DNA from: Streptomyces virginiae
GTDB taxonomy: Bacteria > Actinomycetota > Actinomycetes > Streptomycetales > Streptomycetaceae
Reading direction: 5' to 3'
Assembly: GCF_000720455.1 (NCBI RefSeq)
Contig: NZ_JOAK01000020.1
Location: 124,001 to 188,000, forward strand
DNA length: 64,000 nucleotides
The translations under genes were made by a program, and so were the position numbers. The notes below the pieces were generated by a model. That model saw nothing but the letters and a program-made list of their open reading frames with translations. It made no database searches and was not told where the DNA came from. The stretch's first letter is position 1, and each line of letters begins with the position of its first letter. This document shows positions 27,985-37,233 of the stretch, in pieces.

Positions 27985-28278
27985 ATGCGCATGGTCTTCG
28001 CCGGCCGGGTGATCGAGTGGCGGGGACCCGCGCCGTTCTACTTCGTCCCCGTGCCGCAGGAGCAGTCCGCCGACGTGCAGCAGGTGGCGGCGACGGCCAC
28101 GTACGGCTGGGGCGTCGTCCCCGTCGAGGCCCGCATCGGCGAAGTCACCTTCGAGACGTCGCTGTTCCCGAGGGACGGCGGGTACCTGCTGCCCGTCAAG
28201 AACGCAGTCCGAAAGCCGCTGGGGCTGGTGGCCGGGGACGACGTGAGCGTGGAGATGACCGTTCGCCTACAGGGCTGA
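27985..28278 (+). CDS. DUF1905-family protein
   Basis: A 97-residue protein of the DUF1905 family, recognised by FAGRVIEWRGPAPFYFVPVP at the start and YLLPVKNAVRKPLGLVAGDDVSVEM near the end. It is a small beta-barrel fold without a known reaction. The ribosome site is GAGGAAGG. It ends 12 bp inside the convergent PAP2 gene. Confidence 0.8.
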   Translation: MRMVFAGRVIEWRGPAPFYFVPVPQEQSADVQQVAATATYGWGVVPVEARIGEVTFETSLFPRDGGYLLPVKNAVRKPLGLVAGDDVSVEMTVRLQG

Positions 28279-29088
28279 CCGGGCCGTGGGGCGGGAGGGG
28301 GCTTCCGGGTCGGTGGCGGAGGAGATCTCCGGCTCCAGGCCCTCGCTCACCGTCGTACGCGGGCGTCCGGTATCGGCCCGCCACGCCTCGAAGGCCAGGG
28401 TCGTCGCCGTGACCACGGCGACGCCGAGCAGCCAGCCCCCGACGACATCGCTCACCCAGTGCACCCCCAGCGCGACCCGGGTGTAGCCGACCCCGAGGAC
28501 CGCCGCCGCCGCGAGCGCCCACGGCAACGGCCGCCAGGCGCGCGGCACCAGCGGGAGCAGGACCAGCAGGAGGACGGCGCAGGAGGTCATGGCCGTCATG
28601 GCGTGGCCGGAGGGGAAGGAGAAGCCGGGCGCGTGGGCGACGGGTTCCGGCAGGTGCGGGCGGGCCCGCTCCACCGCGTTCTTGACCAGGAACCCGATCA
28701 CCGCCCCGGACGTCGCCGTGACACCGGCCCACGTCGCCAGCCGCCACGCCCGCCGGGTCAGGAGCCACACCACCAGGGCCGCCACCAGCAGCCGCATGGT
28801 CACCGGGTCCCACACCACACCGGTGAAGAAGTCCAGGACGCGCACCCAGGCGGGGTGTTCGAGGGCGGTACGGTGCAGCCGCTCCGCGGTGGTCCGGTCG
28901 AGCCGGTGCAGCGGCGGCCACCGGGACTCGACGAGTACGAGGGCCAGGGCGAACGGCACCGCCACCGTGGCCGTGGCCGTCACCGCCAGCACCAGTCTGC
29001 GGCCGAACGCCGCGTCGGGCCCCGAGTGCCGGGCGAGCAGCGCTCGGACGGTGCCGAGGCATCGGGAACGGGCCGTGCGCTGTGCCAT
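28267..29088 (-). CDS. PAP2-family phosphatase
   Basis: A 273-residue membrane phosphatase. The three PAP2 motifs are present: KNAVERARP, FPSGHAM and RVALGVHWVSDVVGG. There are about six membrane helices. Such enzymes remove phosphate from lipid phosphates such as undecaprenyl diphosphate or phosphatidic acid. It stands at the end of a group of three membrane genes on this strand (with 29181 and 30165) that look concerned with the envelope. Confidence 0.88.
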   Translation of the reverse strand: MAQRTARSRCLGTVRALLARHSGPDAAFGRRLVLAVTATATVAVPFALALVLVESRWPPLHRLDRTTAERLHRTALEHPAWVRVLDFFTGVVWDPVTMRLLVAALVVWLLTRRAWRLATWAGVTATSGAVIGFLVKNAVERARPHLPEPVAHAPGFSFPSGHAMTAMTSCAVLLLVLLPLVPRAWRPLPWALAAAAVLGVGYTRVALGVHWVSDVVGGWLLGVAVVTATTLAFEAWRADTGRPRTTVSEGLEPEISSATDPEAPSRPTARSAL

Positions 29089-29127
29089 GGCGGTGGAACC
29101 TGCCTTCGGGGAGAGCCGTAACGGGCG

Positions 29128-29157
29128 GACGGGCGGATGGACGGACGGATGGATGGG
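29128..29157. repeat. Short GGAC/GGAT tandem repeats upstream of the PAP2 gene
   Basis: A run of 4-bp units (GGACGGACGGATGGATGGG) in the spacer between two genes. No function is apparent. Confidence 0.5.
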
Positions 29158-29180
29158 CACTCGGACGGTCGGGTGTGGTG

Positions 29181-30134
29181 TCAGACGCCCGGGTCCCGGG
29201 CCACCGGCTCCTTCGTCCCCGCGCGCACCGCTTCCAGCTGGGCCGCGAAGGACAGCCCGAGGAACAGCGCCAGCGAGGTGAGGTAGGACCACAGCAGCAG
29301 CGACATGATCGCGCTGAGGGGCCCGTACACGCTGGTGAAGGAGCTGCTGGCGCCGACGTACAGGCTCAGCGCCCACGTCGCGCCGAGCCACAGCACCAGG
29401 TGGACGACGGCGCCGAAGGCCAGCCACGTGTAGCCCGGCTGGGCACGGCGCGGCGAGAGGCGGAAGATCGCACTGGTGGCGAGCACGGCCAGCAGCACGC
29501 CGACGGGCCACCGCAGGACGTCCCAGGCGCGGATGGTGGCCGGGCCGAGCTGGTACACCTCGGCGAACGCGCGGGCCAGGTCGGAGCCGAGGACCGTGAC
29601 GATGAAACTGAGCCCCAGCGGAAGCCCCGCCAGTACCGCCATGACCAGGCCGCGCGAGTACTTCCGCAGGAAGGGCCGGTCGCGTTCGTTGCCGTAGATC
29701 CGGTTCGCGCCGCGCTCGACCTGGCACAGACTCGTGGTGACGTTGACGAGGGAGAACAACAGGCCGAGCCACAAGGCCGCCTGCCCGCCGTCGCCGGCGT
29801 GCCGACGGCTCTCGCGCAGCGCCTCGTCGACCATGTCCTGGCTGGGGCCGTTGGTCATCCGGCTGATCGTGAGCTCGGCCACGCGGCCGATGTCCTCGGT
29901 GTGCAGGACGCTGGAGAGGCCTATCGCGGCGATGGCCAGCGGCACGATCGACAGGACGGTCTGGAGGGCCAGGGCACGGGAGTGGCTGAAGCCGTCCGCG
30001 TAGCGGAAGCGCACGAAGGAGTCACGGGCCAGGCGCCAGCTGCCGTACCGGCGCAGAGCCGCCCATGCCTCGTCGCCGGACAGCTCCTCGCCCCGCACGT
30101 CGCGTCGCTGCGGTACCCGGGTGGCGGTTCCCAT
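29181..30134 (-). CDS. YihY/BrkB-family inner membrane protein
   Basis: A 317-residue protein with about six membrane helices and the family features: RFRYADGFSHSRALALQT near the N-terminus, NVTTSLCQVERGANRIYG in the middle and VYGPLSAIMSLLLWSYLTSLALFLG near the end. Members were once called ribonuclease BN by mistake; their true function is unknown. It follows the PAP2-DAG kinase gene by 30 bp and is probably co-transcribed. Confidence 0.88.
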   Translation of the reverse strand: MGTATRVPQRRDVRGEELSGDEAWAALRRYGSWRLARDSFVRFRYADGFSHSRALALQTVLSIVPLAIAAIGLSSVLHTEDIGRVAELTISRMTNGPSQDMVDEALRESRRHAGDGGQAALWLGLLFSLVNVTTSLCQVERGANRIYGNERDRPFLRKYSRGLVMAVLAGLPLGLSFIVTVLGSDLARAFAEVYQLGPATIRAWDVLRWPVGVLLAVLATSAIFRLSPRRAQPGYTWLAFGAVVHLVLWLGATWALSLYVGASSSFTSVYGPLSAIMSLLLWSYLTSLALFLGLSFAAQLEAVRAGTKEPVARDPGV

Positions 30135-30164
30135 CGGGCGTCTCCCTTCCTGACGGTGTTCGGG

Positions 30165-31946
30165 TCAGAGCTGCGCGGTGCGTGCGGCAGGTGCGGTACG
30201 GGCGGTGGAGGAGGTACGGGCGGTACGGGCGGTGCTCGGCGTTCCGCCGGGCGCGCGCGGCAGCCGCATCCGCAGGGCCCCCGGTTCCGTGTCGACGGTC
30301 AGCCGGGTGCCCTCGCTCATGGTGTCGCCGTCGACCTCGCGGCCCTCGGCCCGCGCGAAGCGGACCTCGATCCGGGCGGCACTGAAGTACTCCAACGAGC
30401 CCGCGGCGACGGACACCGGCCCGCCGGGTGCGTGGGTCTGGGCCTGGACCGTGGTCGGGGCCGGACGCCGTACGATCCGGGCGGCCAGGTGCGCCGCCGC
30501 GGCGAGCCAGCCGGCCGCCCCGCGCGGGTCGAAGAGCACGACCTCCATCCGGCCGCTGTCCGGCCGTGCCCGCGGCAGCAGTTCCAGGCCGGCCTGGAGC
30601 GCGCCGACGTTGCCGATGACCACCATCCGGGCCCGCCGCCGGATCCGGCGGCCCCCGTCGAGGCGGAGGGACAGGCGCATGCGGGGGTCGCGCAGGTGCC
30701 GGGCCGCCGACAGGCCGTAGGCGGCCCAGCCCAGGTGGGCCTTGAGGACCGGGGACGCGTCGCGGACCATGGCGGCGTCGAAGCCGGCGCCCGCCATCAC
30801 GGTGAACCGGGTCGGCGGGAGGCCGTCGCCCTCGACCCTGCCGACGTCGATCCGGAAGTCGCCGCCCGCCAGGGCCTCGTCGAGGGCGGTCGCCGGGTCG
30901 GACGGCAGGTCGAGGTTGCGGGCGAGCAGGTTGCCGGTGCCGCAGGGCACGAGCGCCAGCGGGATCCCGGTGCCGGCGACGGCATCGGCGCAGACCCGTA
31001 CGGTGCCGTCGCCGCCGCAGACCACCACCAGGTCCACACCGCCCGCGGCGCACTCCTCGGCAAGCCTCCCGCCGGGCCGGTCCACGGTGGTCGAGGTCCA
31101 TCGCTGGTCGGTGAAACCGTGCCGGTGGAGCCGGGCGCGCACCTCGGCGGCCAGCTCGTCCGGGCAGCCGTGGGGATGGCGTACGACGACGACCCTCCCG
31201 CCCGCGCGGCGGGAGCGCCCGTCCTGGGCGGGTACGGGGGAGGCCCCGCCGTCCGAAGTCCCCTGCGGTGCCGGGGCGTCGTCGGCGGCACCACGGCCGG
31301 ACAGGAACACGGACCCGACGACCAGCAGCGTCGCGGCGCCGTTGAGCAGGCCGCCCAGCACGTCGGACGGATGGTGCATGCCCCGGTAGACCCGGGACAG
31401 CCCGACCGCGGGCGGAACGAGCAGCAGCACCCCGGCCGCGAGGTACCGCCAGGGGCCGCGCGCGCGGTGCAGCACGAGGGCCGCCAGCCCTCCGTACAGG
31501 GCGACGGACGCGCCGACGTGCCCCGAGGGGAAACTCGACGTGGGCGGCGCCCCGTCCAGTTGGGGAACGTCGGGGCGGGGCCGCTCCACGAAGAAGGTGA
31601 CCACGAGGAAGACCGCCGACTGGACGGCCACCGACACCCCGAGGAAAACGGCCTCCGCCCACCGCGGGGCGGGCGGCAGCGCCAGCAGCACGGCCACGCA
31701 GAGCAGCGTCACCGCGATGATGCCCTCCGTACTGGCCGCCAGCGACAGCCCCGCGGTGACACCGTTCCCGACCGGGCTCCGATGCGCGGCGAAGTCCTGG
31801 GACAGCCGGTCCTCCAGGGTGAGCGGCCACAGGCCGACCGCCACACGGGTCACCCAAAGACCCAGGAGCACCATCAAGATGGCCTGGCCCGCAAGGAGCC
31901 ACACCAGCCGCGAGCGTCTCGCGGCACCGCCGTTTTCGGTCGTCAT
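30165..31946 (-). CDS. PAP2 phosphatase-diacylglycerol kinase fusion
   Basis: A 593-residue two-enzyme protein. The N-terminal 220 residues are a membrane PAP2 domain (FVERPRPD; SSFPSGHVGAS; SRVYRGMHHPSDVLGG). The C-terminal 300 residues are a soluble lipid kinase of the DgkB/YegS type with the nucleotide motif VVVCGGDGTVRVC and GTGNLLARN. The two halves do opposite reactions on lipids. The last 20 residues are a low-complexity Thr/Ala/Arg tail. Confidence 0.9.
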   Translation of the reverse strand: MTTENGGAARRSRLVWLLAGQAILMVLLGLWVTRVAVGLWPLTLEDRLSQDFAAHRSPVGNGVTAGLSLAASTEGIIAVTLLCVAVLLALPPAPRWAEAVFLGVSVAVQSAVFLVVTFFVERPRPDVPQLDGAPPTSSFPSGHVGASVALYGGLAALVLHRARGPWRYLAAGVLLLVPPAVGLSRVYRGMHHPSDVLGGLLNGAATLLVVGSVFLSGRGAADDAPAPQGTSDGGASPVPAQDGRSRRAGGRVVVVRHPHGCPDELAAEVRARLHRHGFTDQRWTSTTVDRPGGRLAEECAAGGVDLVVVCGGDGTVRVCADAVAGTGIPLALVPCGTGNLLARNLDLPSDPATALDEALAGGDFRIDVGRVEGDGLPPTRFTVMAGAGFDAAMVRDASPVLKAHLGWAAYGLSAARHLRDPRMRLSLRLDGGRRIRRRARMVVIGNVGALQAGLELLPRARPDSGRMEVVLFDPRGAAGWLAAAAHLAARIVRRPAPTTVQAQTHAPGGPVSVAAGSLEYFSAARIEVRFARAEGREVDGDTMSEGTRLTVDTEPGALRMRLPRAPGGTPSTARTARTSSTARTAPAARTAQL

Positions 31947-32116
31947 GGAGGCCCTTGTTGCCCGTCACACCCCGATGATGCGCCCGCCGCCCCGCCCACC
32001 CGCGCGAAGGGGGCCGGAGCGTTGCCCGGGCGGTTGCTTTTCAGCGGGGACCGGCGGTGTCGGTGCGGGGTGATAAGACAGGGGGATTTCCGCCGGTGGT
32101 GTAGCAGGGGAGAGGC

Positions 32117-33112
32117 ATGGCGTCCGAGGAGCCGGTATTCGATCACGAGGAGGCATCGGTTCACGGATTCGAGCTGTACGAGGGAACGCAGCTCGACGTG
32201 CGCGCGGTGATCTCGGGCATGCCGAAGCACGTCAAGGACGGGTTCCTCCTCGAAGAGGTGGCCTGGAGCCGCTTCGGGCATGCCTACGGCTCGGGACACG
32301 ATGTGCCTGAGCGACTGTCCCGCCTGCGCTCCCGGGACGCCGAGACAGCCGGCCCGGCCCTGGACCTGCTGTGGGGCAGTGTCGTTCACCAGGGTACGGT
32401 CGGCTCCGTGGCCCCACTGACGGTGCCGTTCCTTCTGCGGATCGCTGCCGACCCCTCGGCGTACGGACGTGCAGGTGTGCTCGGTCTGGCCGCCGCGACG
32501 GCGCGACGAGAGCACTGGGGACACGGCACTCGCACTACCTTCCTCAGGGTGGCCACGCCGGAACTGCGGTGCGACTGCGGCGGCTATTCGATGAACTGGT
32601 CCGTCGAAGCGTCACGCAACGCCGTAACCGATGATGTCGACCTGCTCCTTCCGCTTCTCGACGATGCGGACTCCGATGTCCGAACCGCCACTTGCTACAC
32701 CCTGGCCACTGCTTCGGGCGAGGCAGACCGCATCACGGACGCCCTCCGGGCTCGCCTGACCACTGAGAGGACTCCCCTGGTTCGCGCGAGCCTCGTGCTG
32801 GCCGTTGCGGAGCTGGGCAGCGAACACGCTGTCGCCGGCAGCGCCGCCTGGGCCCGTGCCCTCTGGGCTGATCCCACACAGCCCGCAGATGTCCGCGTGC
32901 CTGCCGCACTGGCCTGGCTCTGCCTCGTGGACGACCCCGTCCCGGACGATCTGCGGGCAACGCTTGATGGTCTGGTCACCCACAGCCTGGCAGAGGTCCT
33001 CGACGACGTGCCGTGGATTGCACATGTCGACGACAACGGACTCGACCGCACCCTCGACCAGATGCTGAACAACGCGCCACCGGGCGTCCGGTGCGATGAC
33101 CCCTGGGCCTGA
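32117..33112 (+). CDS. HEAT-repeat-like protein
   Basis: A 331-residue soluble protein with helical repeats of the HEAT/PBS-lyase kind, clearest in LLPLLDDADSDVRTATCYTLA and LVRASLVLAVAELG. A short Cys segment (RCDCGG) lies near residue 155. These proteins usually serve as scaffolds; no catalytic residues can be named. The ATG has GGGGAGAGG upstream. Codon use is slightly less GC-biased than in the neighbours, as in the next gene, so both may be more recent arrivals. Confidence 0.7.
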   Translation: MASEEPVFDHEEASVHGFELYEGTQLDVRAVISGMPKHVKDGFLLEEVAWSRFGHAYGSGHDVPERLSRLRSRDAETAGPALDLLWGSVVHQGTVGSVAPLTVPFLLRIAADPSAYGRAGVLGLAAATARREHWGHGTRTTFLRVATPELRCDCGGYSMNWSVEASRNAVTDDVDLLLPLLDDADSDVRTATCYTLATASGEADRITDALRARLTTERTPLVRASLVLAVAELGSEHAVAGSAAWARALWADPTQPADVRVPAALAWLCLVDDPVPDDLRATLDGLVTHSLAEVLDDVPWIAHVDDNGLDRTLDQMLNNAPPGVRCDDPWA

Positions 33113-33218
33113 CTCCGCCCGGTGCCCGCGTCCCGGCTCGACGGAGTGGCGGCCGTCACCCCCGCTCGGCTGACAACGGGCTGTCGCACACAAGGGCGTC
33201 GGTGGGAGACTGTGCGCC

Positions 33219-33815
33219 GTGTCCGGGTTCGCGAGAGATCCGAAGTACTACGGCGACCGGCTGGTGTACGAGCCGCTTGAGCGCAAGTGGGCCGGATACC
33301 ACGCCCGGCACTGCGGGTGCGGCCTGGACTGGCTCGAAGGCCACGCCGTCCCGGCCGGGTTCACCGTGATCCCCAGGGGCAGGACCGGCTACTACGGGCT
33401 CGTAGGCCCCGGCCTGACCGAGGGCGTCGACGAGGAGGCGCTGACCACGAACGCGCTGTGGGAAGCGGTCACCGGCACCCCCGGCACACAGACCTGGCAC
33501 GAACCCGTTCACATCACCTGCCGCAGCCCCGAGTCGGAAGCGGCCCGCAGGGCGGAGAACGAGAAGGTCTACGGTCCGCGGCGCGAACGCGCTGAGAAGG
33601 CGAAGGCGGAGCCGGCCACTGACGCGCAAGTGAAGTATCTGATCACGCTCGCGGAGAAGGTCGGCAAGGAGCGGTTCGACGCGGAGTTCGCCAAGGTGAT
33701 CAAGGGCAGCGACATCGCCCCGCGCACTCCCCGGCAGCGGTGTGCGACAGCCGCGAAGCGGCTCACCAAGGCCAGGGCCCGAAAACTCATCACCGCCCTC
33801 GTCGGCCACGACTAG
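33219..33815 (+). CDS. Unknown protein with a small Cys motif
   Basis: A 198-residue protein I do not recognise. The first third contains YHARHCGCGLDWLEGH, which may bind a metal. The last third is a Lys/Arg/Ala-rich helical region (KAKAEPATDAQVKYLITLAE) that resembles short domains found in phage or plasmid proteins. The start is GTG at 33219 behind GTGGGAGAC. Codon use is less GC-biased than normal for the window. Confidence 0.6.
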   Translation: MSGFARDPKYYGDRLVYEPLERKWAGYHARHCGCGLDWLEGHAVPAGFTVIPRGRTGYYGLVGPGLTEGVDEEALTTNALWEAVTGTPGTQTWHEPVHITCRSPESEAARRAENEKVYGPRRERAEKAKAEPATDAQVKYLITLAEKVGKERFDAEFAKVIKGSDIAPRTPRQRCATAAKRLTKARARKLITALVGHD

Positions 33816-33876
33816 CCCGGCCCGCCCGCGTCGTCGTCCTCGTCCGGCTCCCGCCCGCGGCGCCCGGGCCCCGTCG

Positions 33877-35487
33877 TCAGCGGGCTCCGGCACCCTCCGG
33901 ATCCGGGGTGGGCGGCGGGTTGTGGCAGGTCACGTCCTTCGCGGGCAGCCGTCCCGTCGACAGGTACGCGTTGACGGGTGTGTTGGCGCAGGCGGTGGGG
34001 TTGGAGAGATACACACCGTGCCCCCGACCCCCCAGCGCCAGTACCATCCGCGACCCCTTGAGTGCCTGGTGCAGCCCCTGGCCGGTCTCGAGCGGGGTCA
34101 TCGGATCCCACTCGTTCTGCACGGTCAGGACGTCGGCCCGGGTCTTCATGGGGGTGGCGGGCTCCAGCGGCCGCTGCCAGAAGGCGCACGGTTTGATGTT
34201 CGACGCGAAGTCCCCGTACAGCGGGTGCTTCACCTTGTCCCGCGCCGCGTCCCGCGCGTACTGCTCCGGATCGCGGGGCCAGCTGTCCGTGTCCCCGCAC
34301 ACCACGGACCAGTACACGGCGGTGGCGTTGCTGGCGGAAGTGGCGTCCGTACCTTCCGACGCCCCTACCGCGTCGACGCCCGGGCCGGCGGCCCGGACGC
34401 CGCCGAGCGGCGACTGCGCGCCGGGCCCCTTCCTGCCGGCGCCCTTCCCGCTCGCGCCCGGATCGGTGCCACCCGGCGGCCGGGGCGCCTTGTCGGCCGA
34501 TGCCTTGATGGACTTGACGACGACCGAGGCACCGTGGGGATCGAAGAAGAGCGACGGGTCGGCCCTGATGTAGTCACCCGTCACCTTCTCCCCGTAGTGG
34601 ATGATCGGTTCCCGGTCGGCCCGCGCCACCAGCGCCCAGAAGGTGGCCGAGACCGCCTCGGGCGTGGCGCCGAGCCCATAAGTGTCCGAGCGCTCCGCCG
34701 CCCACCGCGTCCACCGCTCGAAGGCGGGCTCGGCTCCGGTACCCCATGCCTGGATCATGCCGCGCCAGACGCGCCCCGGGTCCACGCCGCTGTCCAGGAC
34801 GAACCGGTCGGTGCGCTCCGGGAACATCTGGGAGTACACCGCGCCGAGGTAGGTCCCGTACGAGTAGCCCAGGTAGGAGACCGTCCGTTCCCCCAATGCG
34901 GCGCGGATGACGTCCATGTCGCGCGCCGTGTTGCGGGTGGTGATGTACGGAATCACATCGCCCGACTTCTCACGGCACTTGTCGGCGATTCCGCGCGCCC
35001 ACGACACGTCCGAGGCGAAGGTCTCGGGCCGGTACGCCCCGCCGACGCCCACCTCCGCTTCGCTCAGTTCACCACAGCCGATCGGGCTGCTCTCGCCGAC
35101 GCCGCGCGGGTCGAAGCCGACGAGGTCGTAGCGGTCGCGGACGTCCTTGGGCATCTCGGCATTGGCCCGTACCGGCCGGTAGAGCCCCGAGGTCCCGGGG
35201 CCGCCGGGGTTGAGGAGGAGGACGCCACGCCGCTTGGCGGGGTTCTCGCTCTTCATCCGGGATATGGCGAGGTTCAGGGTGCGCCCTTCGGGACGCTGGT
35301 AGTCGAGCGGCACCTTGAGGGTGGCGCACTCGTACGCCGGCGGCCGATCGGGGCTGCAGCGGTGCCAGACCGGCGTTTGTCGCAGGTACGCGGGGGTCGG
35401 GGCGGCGGAGGCCGATGGCGCCGCCAGCCCGGGGAGGGCGGTGGCGAGGAGTCCGGCGGTGGCGAGCAGCGGTGCGAGGCGTTTCAT
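33877..35487 (-). CDS. Secreted S33-family tripeptidyl aminopeptidase-like hydrolase
   Basis: A 536-residue exported alpha/beta hydrolase of the Streptomyces Tap/SlpD type. The signal peptide covers about residues 1-29. The oxyanion loop is NPGGPGTSG, the nucleophile is Ser209 in GYSYGTYLG, the acid is probably the Asp in NEWDPMTP, and the His is in GGRGHGVYL. It releases tripeptides or trims secreted pro-proteins. A Pro/Gly/Lys-rich insert near residues 345-385 is unusual and could be a surface loop. The stop is close to the convergent unknown gene. Confidence 0.88.
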   Translation of the reverse strand: MKRLAPLLATAGLLATALPGLAAPSASAAPTPAYLRQTPVWHRCSPDRPPAYECATLKVPLDYQRPEGRTLNLAISRMKSENPAKRRGVLLLNPGGPGTSGLYRPVRANAEMPKDVRDRYDLVGFDPRGVGESSPIGCGELSEAEVGVGGAYRPETFASDVSWARGIADKCREKSGDVIPYITTRNTARDMDVIRAALGERTVSYLGYSYGTYLGAVYSQMFPERTDRFVLDSGVDPGRVWRGMIQAWGTGAEPAFERWTRWAAERSDTYGLGATPEAVSATFWALVARADREPIIHYGEKVTGDYIRADPSLFFDPHGASVVVKSIKASADKAPRPPGGTDPGASGKGAGRKGPGAQSPLGGVRAAGPGVDAVGASEGTDATSASNATAVYWSVVCGDTDSWPRDPEQYARDAARDKVKHPLYGDFASNIKPCAFWQRPLEPATPMKTRADVLTVQNEWDPMTPLETGQGLHQALKGSRMVLALGGRGHGVYLSNPTACANTPVNAYLSTGRLPAKDVTCHNPPPTPDPEGAGAR

Positions 35488-35868
35488 ACGCGTGGTCCCG
35501 TTCCTTCGTCGGGTGAAATCGCTTGCGCCTCGACTGTGTTGGACGAGCAGGTCAGACCGGATCCCTCCACAGAACGATCTACCATCCCCCGCTCGTATCA
35601 CCTGAAATCCGGACACATGGCCGAGACTCATCCAACAGCAGGCGCCGCTCACGCGCGTCCTCCCCCACCCAGAGCCCGCGCCACGCGCGCACCGGCGGAC
35701 GCGCTGGGCCATCGCGCGCCCCCAACACCCGTACGACACAACGGTTGTCGAGATCCCGCCCGCCGATTTCTTGATCACGCCGGGCAACCGATCGGGCCCC
35801 CCGGCGGTCGTACAGGAGTCGGGCGTGCTCGAACGTCTGACCCATATGACACGAGGGGGACCATCTTG
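35488..35868. promoter_or_regulatory. Divergent control region of two exported proteins
   Basis: A 381-bp segment between the S33 hydrolase and the wall protein genes. No gene is supported. Both promoters must lie here, but I could not assign boxes. GAGGGGGA precedes the wall-protein ATG. Confidence 0.45.
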
Positions 35869-37161
35869 ATGCGGTTGAACCGCACGCACAGCACTGCAGC
35901 GCGGCGGATCGGAGCGGCTCTGGCCGCCGGTACGGTGGTGTTGGGCGCCGCGACCATTGCCCAGGCGGCGCCGGCGCCGACCCCGGCGACGCCGGCCGCA
36001 GAGGCCGGGGAGCAGGGCCCGAACCGGCCTGCCGCCAACCCGGACCCGTTCGGCGGTCTCGTCGCCTCCGAGGAGCTCCTCGACACCACGGTCGAGAACG
36101 GCCAGAAGCAGAGCCTCCGTCTGGGCTTCAAAGTCACCGGCGACCAGCCCGTCCAGGGGGCGGAGCTGGGCGTCCACCTGCCGCCCGGCCTGGAACTGAA
36201 TCCTCAGGAACGGCCGTCGAACTGCGAACACTTCAAGGTCGACCCCGTGCGGGAGTACCGTGACGAGTACCTGTTCTGCAGCTTCACCGGCACCTTCGAG
36301 CCGGGCAAGTACTACCGGCTCGACACGGGGCTGAACATCACCGCGACCCCGGAGCTGTGGCGGGACCTCTTCTACGTCTCCTGGACCCCGGGCGGCAAGC
36401 CGATCTACAAGCCCCAGCAGGGCGGGGTCAAGGGAACGGCCGCCGCCATCAAGGTCACACCGTCCGAGCCGTTCAAGGAGTGGCGTTTCTGGGGCCGCGA
36501 GGTGGCGGTCGAAAACCCCGCGAACCAGGTCGACTTCACCGTCGACGGGGCGACCGGCAGCGGCCCGGCCGGCGGCCAGGTGCTGCTCAACCCGGGCTGG
36601 CAGATCAAGGGCACCGGGTCGGTCGCCACCACGGCCCTCGACGACAACGTGGTGGAGACCGAGTTCGTGCTGCCGCCCGGCATCAGCTTCGCCGGCGGTC
36701 ACACGGGCCCGGAGGGGCGCCGGGTGTTCGGCGGGACCGGCGGCTCGGTCAAGGGAATCTTCAAGATCGAGTCGTGGGTCAAGCCGGGCACGTACCAAGG
36801 CGAGTACCGGTACAAGACCGACCGCGGTCCCGGCCGGCTCAAGATCGCCGACATCGACCGTGACCTCGGCAACAACACGGCCAGGCTCACCATCACCGTG
36901 ACCTCCGCCGGCGGGCCGCAGCCCGACCCGTCGACGTCCGCCTCGGCCTCCCCGAGCCCGTCCGGCTCGACCGCGCCCTCGGCCTCGGCGTCCGCGAGCA
37001 CCACCCCGGGCACCGGCAACGCCCCCGGCCCGAACGGCGGTAGCGGCGGCAACCTCGCCGACACCGGATCCGCCGCGCTGGCAGCGGGCGGACTCTCCGC
37101 CGCGGCCCTGACGCTCGGCGGAGCCCTGTACGCCATGGCCCGGCGGCGCCGTTCGGCGTAA
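35869..37161 (+). CDS. Sortase-anchored cell wall protein (LADTG)
   Basis: A 430-residue exported protein. A signal peptide (about 1-33, ending AQA) precedes a beta-rich body with conserved Cys pairs (SNCEHF; YLFCSF), then a Ser/Ala/Pro-rich spacer. The C-terminus carries NLADTGS, a hydrophobic helix and RRRRSA. LAxTG is the recognition motif of class E sortases in Streptomyces, so the protein is likely linked to peptidoglycan. The ligand-binding role is unknown. A 16-bp stem terminator follows 35 bp after the stop. Confidence 0.85.
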   Translation: MRLNRTHSTAARRIGAALAAGTVVLGAATIAQAAPAPTPATPAAEAGEQGPNRPAANPDPFGGLVASEELLDTTVENGQKQSLRLGFKVTGDQPVQGAELGVHLPPGLELNPQERPSNCEHFKVDPVREYRDEYLFCSFTGTFEPGKYYRLDTGLNITATPELWRDLFYVSWTPGGKPIYKPQQGGVKGTAAAIKVTPSEPFKEWRFWGREVAVENPANQVDFTVDGATGSGPAGGQVLLNPGWQIKGTGSVATTALDDNVVETEFVLPPGISFAGGHTGPEGRRVFGGTGGSVKGIFKIESWVKPGTYQGEYRYKTDRGPGRLKIADIDRDLGNNTARLTITVTSAGGPQPDPSTSASASPSPSGSTAPSASASASTTPGTGNAPGPNGGSGGNLADTGSAALAAGGLSAAALTLGGALYAMARRRRSA

Positions 37162-37195
37162 CGGCACGCGCCGTGCTCGGCGCCGACACCGGCGA

Positions 37196-37233
37196 GTCCC
37201 GTGCGGGGGCGGCTCAACGCCCCCGCACGGGAC
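37196..37233 (+). terminator. 16-bp perfect hairpin terminator
   Basis: The stem GTCCCGTGCGGGGGCG and its complement with a 6-base loop lies just downstream of the wall protein gene. Confidence 0.85.
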
